From assembly GCA_038254435.1 (NCBI GenBank), contig JBBSGD010000061.1, forward strand, positions 1 through 10,679: 10,679 nt of DNA. Reading direction: 5' to 3'. Both the position numbers and the translations under genes were made by a program. This DNA comes from JBBSGD01 sp038254435. Lineage in GTDB: Bacteria > Actinomycetota > CADDZG01 > WHSQ01. Shown piece after piece: positions 1 through 6,841 of this stretch. The notes beneath the pieces are model-generated. The model had not been told where the DNA came from. It searched no databases and was given only the letters and a program-made list of their open reading frames with translations. Position 1 is the first letter of the stretch. Each line of letters opens with the position of its first letter.

Positions 1-32
1 CCGCGGAATGGGCGCGCCCGGGCCCGCCGCGC

Positions 33-81
33 CAACTTTTCTCACCAGCGTGCGGAAATCGCACGGATTTGAGAAAAGTTG
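33..81. repeat. Nested perfect palindrome upstream of the thiolase
   Basis: The outer arms CAACTTTTCTCA (33-44) and TGAGAAAAGTTG (70-81) are perfect 12-base reverse complements. Nested inside is a second perfect pair, CGTGCG (49-54) and CGCACG (60-65), around a 5-base loop. The two stems are separated by a symmetric 4x4 unpaired region. No T tract follows on either strand, so it does not look like an intrinsic terminator. It could be a two-site operator, a dispersed extragenic palindrome, or a structured RNA element. The symmetry is seen directly; the role is unknown. No second copy was found in this window. Confidence 0.8.
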
Positions 82-127
82 AGCTAAAGGGGATGCGCGG
101 GGCGCTCGCTCGCTCGGAGCTGCGCAC

Positions 128-133
128 TAGAAT
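128..133 (+). promoter_or_regulatory. Possible -10 box for the thiolase
   Basis: TAGAAT matches the sigma-70-type consensus TATAAT at five of six positions and lies about 125 bases before the thiolase start. No good -35 hexamer is present 16-18 bases upstream, so the call rests on the -10 alone. It would give a leader of roughly 120 bases downstream of the palindrome at 33-81. Confidence 0.3.
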
Positions 134-258
134 GGGGATCTCGGCACGGGACGGCCGGCAGGCCGGAGCCGCGCGAGCCACAGCATCGGAACAGTCGGCT
201 CCCGAGGGCGTTGTGCATTAGGGAAGGCCACCCCGCACAGGGACTCGAAAGGAGCACC

Positions 259-1455
259 ATGACCTCCTCGGTAATCGTGGCAGGCGCACGCACGCCGATC
301 GGAAAGTTCGGCGGAGCGCTCGCCGGCACGGCGGCGGTCGACCTCGGCGCCACCGCGATCGCCGCCGCCCTCGAGCGCGCCGGCATCTCGGGCGCCCAGG
401 TCGACTACGTCATCATGGGCCAGGTGGTCCAGGCCGGCACCGGGCAGATCACCGCCCGGCAGGCAGCAATCAAGGCGGGAATCCCGACGGACATCCCCGC
501 GATCACCATCAACAAGGTGTGTCTCTCGGGGCTCAACGCCATCGCCCTTGCGGACCAGCTGATCCGGGCCGGCGAGGTCGAGATCGTCGTTGCCGGCGGC
601 ATGGAGTCGATGGACCAGGCCCCCTACCTCCTGCCCAAGGCACGCCGCGGGTACCGGATGGGGGACGGCGCGGTGGTCGACTCGATGATCTACGACGGAC
701 TGTGGGACGCCTTCAACGACAAGCACATGGGCGACCAGTCGGACGACGTCAACAAGGAGCTCGCGATCGGCCGGGCGGAGCAGGACCGCTGGGCCGCGCG
801 CTCGCACCGGCGCGCGGCGGAGGCCATCGCCGGGGGTCGCTTCCAGGACGAGATCGTGCCGGTCGAGGTTCCTCAGCGCAAGGGCGACCCCGCCATTGTC
901 GACACCGACGAGGGCGTTCGCGCTGATGCTACGGCGGAGGGCCTCGGCAAGCTCCATCCTGCCTTCCAGCCCAACGGCACCATCACCGCCGGCAACGCAT
1001 CGCAGATCTCCAACGGCGGGGCGGCGGTCGTGGTCATGAGCGAGCGCAAGGCGCGGGAGCTCGGCCTTGCGCCCATGGCCGAGATAGTCGCGCACGGCAT
1101 GTCGGCGTCCGAGCCTCCCTACTTGCACACGGTCCCTGCGCTCGCAGTTCAGGTCGCGCTCAAAAAGGCCGGCGCCGCAGCAGACGAGCTCGACCTCGTC
1201 GAGATCAACGAGGCGTTCGCGGCGGTGGCGCTGCACTCGACCCGCATGCTCTTCAACGGCGCGGCAGACGCCGAGGACAAGGTCAACGTCAACGGCGGGG
1301 CCGTGGCCCTCGGACATCCCATCGGCTGCACCGGAGCTCGCCTGGTGGTGTCGTTGCTCTACGAGCTCCGCCGGCGCGGTGGAGGACTCGGGGCCGCCGC
1401 TCTGTGCGGCGGCGGGGGACAAGGCGACGCCTTGATCTTGCGGGTGGGCGCTTAG
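259..1455 (+). CDS. Acetyl-CoA C-acetyltransferase family thiolase
   Basis: This 398-residue thiolase has the usual length for a cytoplasmic acetoacetyl-CoA thiolase, which condenses two acetyl-CoA to acetoacetyl-CoA or cleaves 3-ketoacyl-CoA in reverse. Visible family landmarks are the N-terminal ARTPIGKFGG, the nucleophilic cysteine Cys88 in NKVCLSG, the GGMESMDQ segment near 113-120, NEAF at 317-320, the catalytic His353 in GHPIGCTGAR, and Cys383 in the terminal CGGGGQGDA motif. All three catalytic residues are present. The ATG at 259 is chosen because AAAGGAG ends four bases before it and homologous sequence begins right there; an in-frame upstream start at 211 adds 16 unlikely residues. 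It appears to be a single-gene unit. Substrate chain length cannot be read from sequence alone. A role in C4 acyl-CoA metabolism is suggested by the nearby carboxylase/reductase, but a beta-oxidation role is possible. Confidence 0.93.
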   Translation: MTSSVIVAGARTPIGKFGGALAGTAAVDLGATAIAAALERAGISGAQVDYVIMGQVVQAGTGQITARQAAIKAGIPTDIPAITINKVCLSGLNAIALADQLIRAGEVEIVVAGGMESMDQAPYLLPKARRGYRMGDGAVVDSMIYDGLWDAFNDKHMGDQSDDVNKELAIGRAEQDRWAARSHRRAAEAIAGGRFQDEIVPVEVPQRKGDPAIVDTDEGVRADATAEGLGKLHPAFQPNGTITAGNASQISNGGAAVVVMSERKARELGLAPMAEIVAHGMSASEPPYLHTVPALAVQVALKKAGAAADELDLVEINEAFAAVALHSTRMLFNGAADAEDKVNVNGGAVALGHPIGCTGARLVVSLLYELRRRGGGLGAAALCGGGGQGDALILRVGA

Positions 1456-1521
1456 CACCGCACGCACGCCCCCGCACTCGTCGGCTTCTCGGATGTCTGG
1501 ACAGAGGTCGGCCTTGCCCGC

Positions 1522-1914
1522 TCAGTGCTCCCAGTGGGCGCGTGCTGACCGCATCTGCCGCGCGCTCTGCCCGCCGCCACGCCCGCCGTCCGGCATTGGA
1601 GCCGAAGCCATCCACGTCGATGCCGACCTTCTCCTTTACATAAGCGAAGTCGATGCGCGCAACAAAATGACTGTTCTCCGTGACCGTCTGCTGTGCGACG
1701 GGAAGTGGCATGCAGGAGCGCCGCAGCAGCCGCAAGAACCCGGCCTCGAGCGGGACTCTAAGACGCGCATCCAGGGTCCTGCGTGCGGCGGTGAGTCTCA
1801 TTAGGGCGTCAGCTCCGTGCCTCCCGCGGCAGCCGAGTCGTCGAGCGACACCTTCAATGCCGTGCCGGAGGGGTCAAGCCCCGGCGCAGAGCGTGGTCCA
1901 CGACGCGCTCGAGG
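1522..1914 (-). pseudogene. Decayed DUF559 (Vsr-like endonuclease fold) protein remnant
   Basis: Reading the minus strand gives pieces of one recognisable protein in more than one frame. From 1914 the frame reads LERVVDHALRRGLTPPARH and stops at a TGA (1853-1855). A second frame continues with the colinear segment VARRLGCRGRHGADAL, then LEAGFLRLLRRSCMPLPVAQ and IDFAYVKEKVGIDVDGFG. This order (helical region, then LE..FL.LLR, then DFAY, then a xDG motif) is that of actinobacterial DUF559 proteins, which carry a PD-(D/E)xK-like domain. The usual ExDG acidic pair is DVDG here, and the histidine normally following it is absent. After GRRAW the family match fades; a shifted frame ends at 1522. The N-terminal part is not recognisable. 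At least one frameshift and loss of both ends indicate a dead gene. Family recognition is from memory of the motif pattern. Confidence 0.62.
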
Positions 1915-2185
1915 CAATCCGACTCGCACGTGGCGGGGAGAAACGATCTCGATGACGCCGGCAGGGCACCCGTCGAGTTGGTGGGGCGCTCCCGCACATC
2001 GTCCGGCCACTACTCTCTCCGCCGAGAGGGATGGAGTAGCTGATCCCACGACTCTGGCGTAGAGGACTAACGGTAGACATGCTGGAGCATCTTCACGAGC
2101 CCGACCGCCGGGCGTGCACGAAGCGAAAACACGAGAGGGTGCAAGCCTACGGAGAGGCCAGGATAGCCGGAACTGAGGGAATTTC
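1915..2185. other. Stretch without a recognisable gene
   Basis: I found no convincing gene here. The short open frames have arginine- and proline-rich compositions typical of chance frames in GC-rich DNA. Small inverted repeats are visible: CTCTC (2015-2019) with GAGAG (2024-2028), and ATGCT (2079-2083) with AGCAT (2086-2090). The part next to 1914 may be the eroded N-terminal half of the DUF559 relic, but I could not recover protein similarity there. Confidence 0.4.
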
Positions 2186-2198
2186 ACCGGTTTCCGGT
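2186..2198. repeat. Short palindrome ACCGG-TTT-CCGGT
   Basis: A 5-base perfect inverted repeat with a 3-base centre lies about 130 bases upstream of the repeat-protein start. Further CCGG tetramers occur at 2167-2170 and near 2216-2219. It could be a small operator or chance in GC-rich DNA. Confidence 0.35.
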
Positions 2199-2251
2199 CA
2201 AGAGTTGGCCGCTGTCCGGCAACCTCCTAGATTGTCGGCTTTCAGGCCAAA

Positions 2252-2298
2252 AATAGTCCGAAATAACTATTGTTCGTAGGCTTCCGTAAGCGCACAAT
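2252..2298 (+). promoter_or_regulatory. Probable promoter and inverted repeat for the RTX-like gene
   Basis: This is the most AT-rich stretch in the neighbourhood. It contains an inverted repeat, AATAGT (2252-2257) and ACTATT (2266-2271), that abuts a possible -35 box TTGTTC (2270-2275). A possible -10 box CACAAT (2293-2298) follows after exactly 17 bases. Transcription would then begin near 2305, giving a leader of about 24 bases that carries the AAAGGAG site of the next gene. The hexamers are only partial matches (three and four of six). The inverted repeat touching the -35 would suit a regulator site; that is inference. Confidence 0.35.
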
Positions 2299-2328
2299 CA
2301 GTACTGCTTGTGGGGAAAGGAGCCTAAA

Positions 2329-3618
2329 GTGAACCGGATGCTTCCCTGGACGCTGACCATGCTCAGCGTCGCCCTGAGCGTCGTCGCCGCAACCTCGGTC
2401 TCGGCTGCGTCTGGGGCCACTTGTGACGGACGAACTCCCACAATCGTGGGTACTCCCGGAGCCGATACCATTCGCGGTACAGGTGGCGCAGATGTCATTG
2501 CGGCGTTAGGAGGCGATGATCGTGTCCGCGCTGCGGGAGGGAACGACGTCGTTTGCGGGGGCCGGGGCGATGACACTCTGAGGGGGGCGAGCGGGAACGA
2601 TCACCTCGTGGGCGGAGCTGGGGCCGACGCCGAGCGCGGCGGGGCAGGGGCCGACTTGGTGAGGTCGGCGGGCAGCTCCGACACCTTCTTTGGCGACCGC
2701 ATGCACGGCGGGACCGGACCCGACCGCCTCTTCGGCAGCGGGGGTCAGGATCGGATATGGCCGGGCCGGGGCCGCGATCGCGTCCACGGCGGGACCCCCA
2801 ATCCGGACACGATCCTTTACACCCACTCAACAAGGGGCGTAGAGGTGCGGCTCGGGCATCACGAAGCCACCGGCCAGGGCCATGACAAGCTGTGGGGGAT
2901 CGAGTATGTGGTGGGCTCCCGACACGACGATGTTCTCGTCGGCGACCGGGAACTCAACGACTTGGTTGGCGGCGCTACCTACCTTGGCGGTCCTAAGGAT
3001 CTGGGTGACGACGTCATCCGCGGCCGCCAAGGGATCGATTTCTTGTTCAGCTTCACCTGCTACGCAAAGTCGTGCCCTGTCGCAGGCAGCGTCGCCGCGG
3101 TCGGCCACGACCATCTCTACGGCGGCAAAGGCGAGGATGACTTCGGTCTCTCCGGGGAGCGCAACCGAGCCGCTGGGGGCAAAGGGAAGGACCACTTTGT
3201 TCTATATGGCCAAGGAGTGACCATGTCCGGAGGACCCGGCTATGACGTGTTCACGCTACAGAAGGGCCGAGCCCGTATCGACGGCGGGTCGGGAACAGAC
3301 CTGCTCACCTTCCTCGGGCCCAGCATCGCCCCGCCGACGGGCCCGGCTCAGGTGGATCTGCGCGCTGGCACCGCGAGCTCACCGGGAGTGACCGCCTCGC
3401 TCGGTCGCGTCGAGAACGTCAGGGGAACGGCCGGTGACGACTCGCTGTTTGGAAATGCGGCCCCCAACCGGCTGCTTGGTCGCGGCGGCAACGATCAGGT
3501 GCGCGGGCGTAGAGGCGGGGATTACCTCGGCGGAGGCGCGGGGATCGACACTCTGAACGGCGGGAAGGGCGTCGACACCTGCGTCTCGGGAGAGAACGTT
3601 TCACGCTGCGAGCGCTAG
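2329..3618 (+). CDS. Secreted RTX-like repeat protein (hemolysin-type calcium-binding repeats)
   Basis: This 429-residue protein begins with an apparent signal peptide: Arg3, a hydrophobic stretch over residues 4-22, and a small-residue end TSVSA giving likely cleavage after about residue 26. The mature part is rich in nonapeptide-like units of the GGxGxDxxx type, such as GGRGDDTLR, GGAGADAER and GGKGVDTCV. They form an N-terminal block (about 37-155), a looser middle, and a C-terminal block (about 365-418). Such repeats usually fold as a calcium-binding parallel beta-roll. Cysteines cluster at the repeat edges (ATCDG and VVCGG near the start, DTC and SRC at the end), suggesting disulphides outside the cell. 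No enzyme domain or membrane anchor is visible. GTG at 2329 is chosen because AAAGGAG ends six bases before it; a TTG at 2308 would add seven residues before the signal peptide. A structural, adhesive or matrix role is a guess. Confidence 0.85.
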   Translation: MNRMLPWTLTMLSVALSVVAATSVSAASGATCDGRTPTIVGTPGADTIRGTGGADVIAALGGDDRVRAAGGNDVVCGGRGDDTLRGASGNDHLVGGAGADAERGGAGADLVRSAGSSDTFFGDRMHGGTGPDRLFGSGGQDRIWPGRGRDRVHGGTPNPDTILYTHSTRGVEVRLGHHEATGQGHDKLWGIEYVVGSRHDDVLVGDRELNDLVGGATYLGGPKDLGDDVIRGRQGIDFLFSFTCYAKSCPVAGSVAAVGHDHLYGGKGEDDFGLSGERNRAAGGKGKDHFVLYGQGVTMSGGPGYDVFTLQKGRARIDGGSGTDLLTFLGPSIAPPTGPAQVDLRAGTASSPGVTASLGRVENVRGTAGDDSLFGNAAPNRLLGRGGNDQVRGRRGGDYLGGGAGIDTLNGGKGVDTCVSGENVSRCER

Positions 3619-3631
3619 TTTCGGTTTTGTT

Positions 3632-3651
3632 CCTACGTAAAGCGGCGTAGG
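3632..3651. terminator. Possible hairpin between convergent genes
   Basis: CCTACG (3632-3637) and CGTAGG (3646-3651) form a 6-base stem with an 8-base loop in the 44-base gap between two gene ends facing each other. There is no T tract after the stem on either strand, so efficient intrinsic termination is doubtful. The position favours a weak two-way terminator. Confidence 0.3.
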
Positions 3652-3662
3652 GATCTGCTTGC

Positions 3663-5006
3663 TCAGTCGAAGCTGCGGAACGCCTCGATCTGATCGAGAT
3701 GCCCGGCGCGCAGCTCTTCGTCGGTGACGCCGAGGCCGACCTGCGGCGCGAGCACGAGGATGCCGATCTTTCCCTGGTGCAGGTTCTGGTGCACGCGGTA
3801 GACCGCTTCCCCGACCTCGGCGAGGGGGTAGGTGGCGGACAGAATCGGATGGATCTTTCCGAGGCACGCCAGCCGGTTCGCCTCCCAGGCCTCCTTGTAG
3901 TTGGCGAAGTGCGAACCGATGATCCGCTTGAGGTTCATCCACAGGTAGCGGTTGTCGTACTCGTGCATGTAACCGGAGGTGGAGGCGCAGGTGACGATCA
4001 CGCCGCCCCGCTTGGCAACGAACACGCTCGCTCCGAAGGTCTGGCGGCCGGGGTGCTCGAAGACGATGTCGGGGTCGTCGCCGGCCAGCGCACGGATCTT
4101 CTTGCCCAAACGCTTCCACTCCGGGGGGTTGGGCGCATCGCCGTCCCAGAACTCGTAGCCTTCGGCGGCCCGGTCGATGATGTGCTCGACGCCGATGGCC
4201 GACAGGGTCTTGGCCTTGTCGGACGAGGACACGACGCCGACCGGGACCCCTCCCCCATTCAGCACGTACTGGCAGGCGAAGCCGCCGAGGCCGCCGGTAG
4301 CGCCCCAGATGAGCACGGTATCGCCCTGCTTCATATTTGCACCGTTGGGTGACACCAGCATGCGGTACGCGGTGGACGACACGAGCCCGAGCGAGCCCGC
4401 CTCTTCCCAGGTCATGTGGCGCGGTTTGGGCATCAGCTGGTTGGTCTTGACCATGGCGATCTCGGACATGCCCCCGAAGTTCGACTCGAAGCCCCAGATG
4501 CGCTGGTTCGGATCGAGCATGGAGTCGTCGTGCCCGCCCGGTGCCTCCATGTCGACGTAGTTGCAGTGGATCGTGACCTCGTCGCCCGGCCTCCAGCGGG
4601 TGACGCCGGGCCCGGTGCGCAGCACGACGCCTGAGGCGTCCGAACCGACGATGTGATAGTCGAGGTCGTGGCGAGCGCCGAGATCGCTCTCGCGCCCGAG
4701 TCGCCGAAGGAACGCAAAGGTCGGGAGGGGCTCGAAGATCGAGGTCCACACCGTGTTGAAGTTCACGGCCGAGGCCATCACCGCGATCAAGCACTCGTTG
4801 GGACCCAGGGGCGGGAGTGGAACCTCCTCGACGTGCAGCGACTTACGAGGGTCCTTGTCCGCGATGGGCAGACCTTCGAAGATCGTCTCTTCGTCGCGCC
4901 GGACGAAGGCAGCGGTGACGTACTCGGGAAGCTCGAGGTTGGCGATGTCGCCGGCCGGGGCACGGGCGAGGATTGCATCTCTCACGGCCTTGATCGAGCC
5001 ACTCAT
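3663..5006 (-). CDS. ccr: Crotonyl-CoA carboxylase/reductase
   Basis: This 447-residue enzyme of the zinc-independent medium-chain dehydrogenase/reductase superfamily should catalyse NADPH-dependent reductive carboxylation of crotonyl-CoA to ethylmalonyl-CoA; without CO2 it reduces crotonyl-CoA to butyryl-CoA. Landmarks are VNFNTVWTSIFEP near 81-93, HIVGSDASGVVLRTGPGV near 118-135, RIWGFESNFGG at 169-179, the nucleotide-binding loop WGATGGLGG at 234-242, FEHPGRQTFGASV, and CASTSGYMHEYDNRYLW followed by GSHFANY near 364-370. The residues reported to hold CO2 in characterised homologues (Asn, Phe-Glu, His) appear conserved as Asn84, Phe173-Glu174 and His366, so carboxylation rather than plain reduction is expected. 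Length matches the family. ATG at 5006 is chosen from the family N-terminus; no good ribosome binding site precedes it. It diverges from an acyl-CoA dehydrogenase and converges with the RTX-like gene. Confidence 0.95.
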   Translation of the reverse strand: MSGSIKAVRDAILARAPAGDIANLELPEYVTAAFVRRDEETIFEGLPIADKDPRKSLHVEEVPLPPLGPNECLIAVMASAVNFNTVWTSIFEPLPTFAFLRRLGRESDLGARHDLDYHIVGSDASGVVLRTGPGVTRWRPGDEVTIHCNYVDMEAPGGHDDSMLDPNQRIWGFESNFGGMSEIAMVKTNQLMPKPRHMTWEEAGSLGLVSSTAYRMLVSPNGANMKQGDTVLIWGATGGLGGFACQYVLNGGGVPVGVVSSSDKAKTLSAIGVEHIIDRAAEGYEFWDGDAPNPPEWKRLGKKIRALAGDDPDIVFEHPGRQTFGASVFVAKRGGVIVTCASTSGYMHEYDNRYLWMNLKRIIGSHFANYKEAWEANRLACLGKIHPILSATYPLAEVGEAVYRVHQNLHQGKIGILVLAPQVGLGVTDEELRAGHLDQIEAFRSFD

Positions 5007-5014
5007 GAAGCGGA

Positions 5015-5020
5015 AGCCTA
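5015..5020 (-). promoter_or_regulatory. Possible -10 box for ccr, leaderless transcript
   Basis: On the minus strand TAGGCT (a TANNNT box) ends eight bases before the ccr ATG, which has no clear Shine-Dalgarno sequence. Transcription from here would start at or within two bases of the start codon. The -35 region is poor (TTCAAG at 18 bases). A nearby inverted repeat, CTTGA (5039-5043) and TCAAG, could be a regulator site shared with the divergent gene. Confidence 0.25.
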
Positions 5021-5091
5021 CAAGAGCGAGTGTGGCGACTTGAACGAATGGTCAAGACTCAGGGCTCTCCAAGGAGGCTTTTCCCCCGCTG

Positions 5092-5097
5092 TACGAT
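5092..5097 (+). promoter_or_regulatory. Possible -10 box for the acyl-CoA dehydrogenase operon
   Basis: TACGAT matches the TANNNT pattern and lies 36 bases before the TTG start at 5134, leaving a leader of about 30 bases that includes the GGGAGG ribosome binding site at 5119-5124. No good -35 is visible at the proper distance. Confidence 0.3.
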
Positions 5098-5133
5098 CAT
5101 GGGTAACAAGCGATCGGCGGGAGGCCACAGGGT

Positions 5134-6294
5134 TTGAGCAACGGGCTTAGCTTCACCTTCACCGAGGAGCAGGACGCGTTCAGGCGATCCGTGCGCCAGC
5201 TCGTCGAGGACAAGGTTGCGCCGCGCGCAAAGGAGATCGACGAGGTCGACGAATACCCCTGGGACATCGACGAGCTGCTCGTCAAGAGCGGATTCGCAGG
5301 CGTGTCTTACCCCGAGGAGCACGGTGGCGCGGGCGGGGGGGCCGTGGAGCTTGCCATCCTCACCGAAGAGGTGTCCCGCTCCTCGGCGGGGACTGCCCTC
5401 ATTCCCATGGTCAACAAGCTGGGCGCGATTCCCGTGCTGCTTGCCGGCACCAACGAGCAGAAACGGAAGGTGTGTGACGGAATAGCCAATGGACGTCACC
5501 GCATGTCCTACTGCCTGACGGAGCCGGGTTCGGGCTCCGACGCGGCCGCCATGCGAAGCCGCGCCGTCCCGGACACCGACGGATGGGTTCTCACCGGCTC
5601 CAAGCGGTTCATCACGGGTGCCGGCGCCGCCGACCTGTACACGTACTTCGCCGTCACGAGCCCCGACAAGGACAAGGGACGCAACATCACCGCATTTCTT
5701 CTCTCCAAGGACATGGACGGCTTCTCCGTGGGCCGCAAGGAGGACAAGCTCGGCGTACGCGGCTCGCCCGCGTCCGAGGTCATCCTCGACGGCGTGCGCG
5801 TCGGCCCCGAGCACGTCATCGGCGAGGTGGATCAGGGGTTTCGCCTCGCGATGAAGACGCTTGACTTCGCCCGCCCGACCGTAGCCGCGCAGGCACTCGG
5901 GATTGCGCAAGGCGCTTTCGACTTCGCGGTCGAGTACTGTCGCGAACGTCGGCAATTCGGCAAGCCGTTATCGAGCTTCCAGGGTCTGCAGTTCATGTTC
6001 GCCGACATGGCGATGAAGCTCGAGACCGCGCGCCTCATGGTCTACCGGGCGGCCCAGGCCGTCGACGACGGGGACCCGCAGGTGACCTATTACGCGGCGA
6101 TCGCCAAGTGCTACGCGTCCGACGTGTCCATGGCCGTCACCACCGATTGCGTCCAGGCGCTCGGCGGGTACGGTTACGTACGCGACTATCCTGTCGAGCG
6201 CTACATGCGAGACGCGAAGATCACCCAGATCTACGAGGGCACGAATCAGATCCAGCGCGTCGTGATAGCGCGCAGCATCTTCGGACGGCACTGA
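5134..6294 (+). CDS. Short-chain-type acyl-CoA dehydrogenase
   Basis: This 386-residue FAD flavoprotein has the length and landmarks of the short-chain acyl-CoA dehydrogenase group: an alpha-helical N-domain (about 7-120), the FAD/substrate motif YCLTEPGSGSDAAAMR at 126-141, GSKRFITGAGAADLY in the beta domain, RRQFGKPLSSFQGLQFMFAD at 272-291, QALGGYGYVRDYPVERYMRD at 341-360, and the catalytic base Glu368 in QIYEGTNQIQR. The enzyme would pass electrons to electron-transferring flavoprotein. The TTG start is chosen because GGGAGG lies nine bases upstream and the family N-terminus begins here. It faces away from ccr and is followed eight bases later by the next gene, so it probably leads an operon. 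Context raises methylsuccinyl-CoA or butyryl-CoA as substrate, but known methylsuccinyl-CoA dehydrogenases are much longer, so a general short-chain substrate is safer. Confidence 0.93.
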   Translation: MSNGLSFTFTEEQDAFRRSVRQLVEDKVAPRAKEIDEVDEYPWDIDELLVKSGFAGVSYPEEHGGAGGGAVELAILTEEVSRSSAGTALIPMVNKLGAIPVLLAGTNEQKRKVCDGIANGRHRMSYCLTEPGSGSDAAAMRSRAVPDTDGWVLTGSKRFITGAGAADLYTYFAVTSPDKDKGRNITAFLLSKDMDGFSVGRKEDKLGVRGSPASEVILDGVRVGPEHVIGEVDQGFRLAMKTLDFARPTVAAQALGIAQGAFDFAVEYCRERRQFGKPLSSFQGLQFMFADMAMKLETARLMVYRAAQAVDDGDPQVTYYAAIAKCYASDVSMAVTTDCVQALGGYGYVRDYPVERYMRDAKITQIYEGTNQIQRVVIARSIFGRH

Positions 6295-6302
6295 GGGCGG
6301 TT

Positions 6303-6812
6303 ATGGCGCACTCGGGGGTGATCCGGCGGCCTGCACGCAAGGGCCCGGTGCACGTCCCGGCTCGGCCCGACCCTCCTGCAGGAAACGACGGGCGCGGAGG
6401 CGGCGGCTCGGAATGGGTAGAGCTCGTCAAGGCCCGTAACGACATCGATGCGCATCTTCTCATGGGACGTCTTGCCGAGGCAGGCGTCGAGGCTCGCACG
6501 CTCAAGGAGCGGGGCTCGTCACCGTCGTGGCTCACCGCCGGCTCAAACCCGTGGGCGCCGGTGATGGTCCTCGTGCGCCGCTTCGATCTCGATTCCGCCC
6601 GGCTCGTGCTCGCAGAGGTGTCCTTTGAAGCCCCGGCCGCGGAACCGCACGCTTGCGCGCCGCAGCAGCGCTCGATCCCGATTCTGTGGTGGTCCTTGGC
6701 CGTGGGGCTCGGGATACTCCTGACCGCCGGTGCGCTGGCCCAAGCTCAAGGAGCGCCGCCGCCCGCGTGCCCGGGCAAGATGATGTGTGCGCCGGGGCAC
6801 GTAAACCCGTAA
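6303..6812 (+). CDS. DUF2007-like domain protein with C-terminal membrane helix
   Basis: This 169-residue protein has three parts. Residues 1-36 are basic, proline- and glycine-rich and probably disordered. Residues 37-110 resemble the small DUF2007 alpha/beta domain: EWVELVKARNDIDAHLLMGRLAEAGVEA, then a variable loop, then a strand VMVLVRRFDLDSARLVLAEV. Residues about 125-147 form one hydrophobic helix, followed by a short tail with two cysteines (Cys156, Cys162). The function of this domain is not established; family names speak of possible signal transduction. The ATG is chosen because GAGGGCGG, overlapping the stop codon of the preceding gene, serves as ribosome binding site, and the gene lies eight bases behind the dehydrogenase. 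The start is less certain because the N-terminal tail has no recognisable family match. Orientation of the anchor cannot be told. Confidence 0.72.
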   Translation: MAHSGVIRRPARKGPVHVPARPDPPAGNDGRGGGGSEWVELVKARNDIDAHLLMGRLAEAGVEARTLKERGSSPSWLTAGSNPWAPVMVLVRRFDLDSARLVLAEVSFEAPAAEPHACAPQQRSIPILWWSLAVGLGILLTAGALAQAQGAPPPACPGKMMCAPGHVNP

Positions 6813-6841
6813 CCATCCGTCAGCAAAGGAGGCCGGCGCGC

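Noticed and set aside
127..1467. Open frame of 446 codons on the minus strand across the thiolase
   Set aside because: It mirrors the strong thiolase frame, has arginine/glycine/leucine-rich composition and no family motif; GC-rich codon bias opens such antisense frames.
1493..1804. Plus-strand frame of 103 codons after the thiolase
   Set aside because: It has no ribosome binding site or recognisable similarity and lies opposite the DUF559 remnant, which explains its open state.
2114..2170. Resemblance to a c-di-GMP-I (GEMM) riboswitch, with GCGAAA, GGGTGCAAGCC and GGATAGCCGG in order
   Set aside because: The conserved AGGGCAAACC segment and the first helix pairing are missing, so it does not fold as the class requires. 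A covariance-model search would be decisive.
3699..4352. Open frame of 217 codons on the plus strand inside ccr
   Set aside because: It is antisense to a complete, motif-rich carboxylase/reductase and shows no recognisable domain.
5099..5137. Twelve-codon leader frame whose TGA overlaps the dehydrogenase TTG start
   Set aside because: The nearest AAGGAGG is 21 bases before its ATG, too far, and the likely transcription start lies at or after the ATG.
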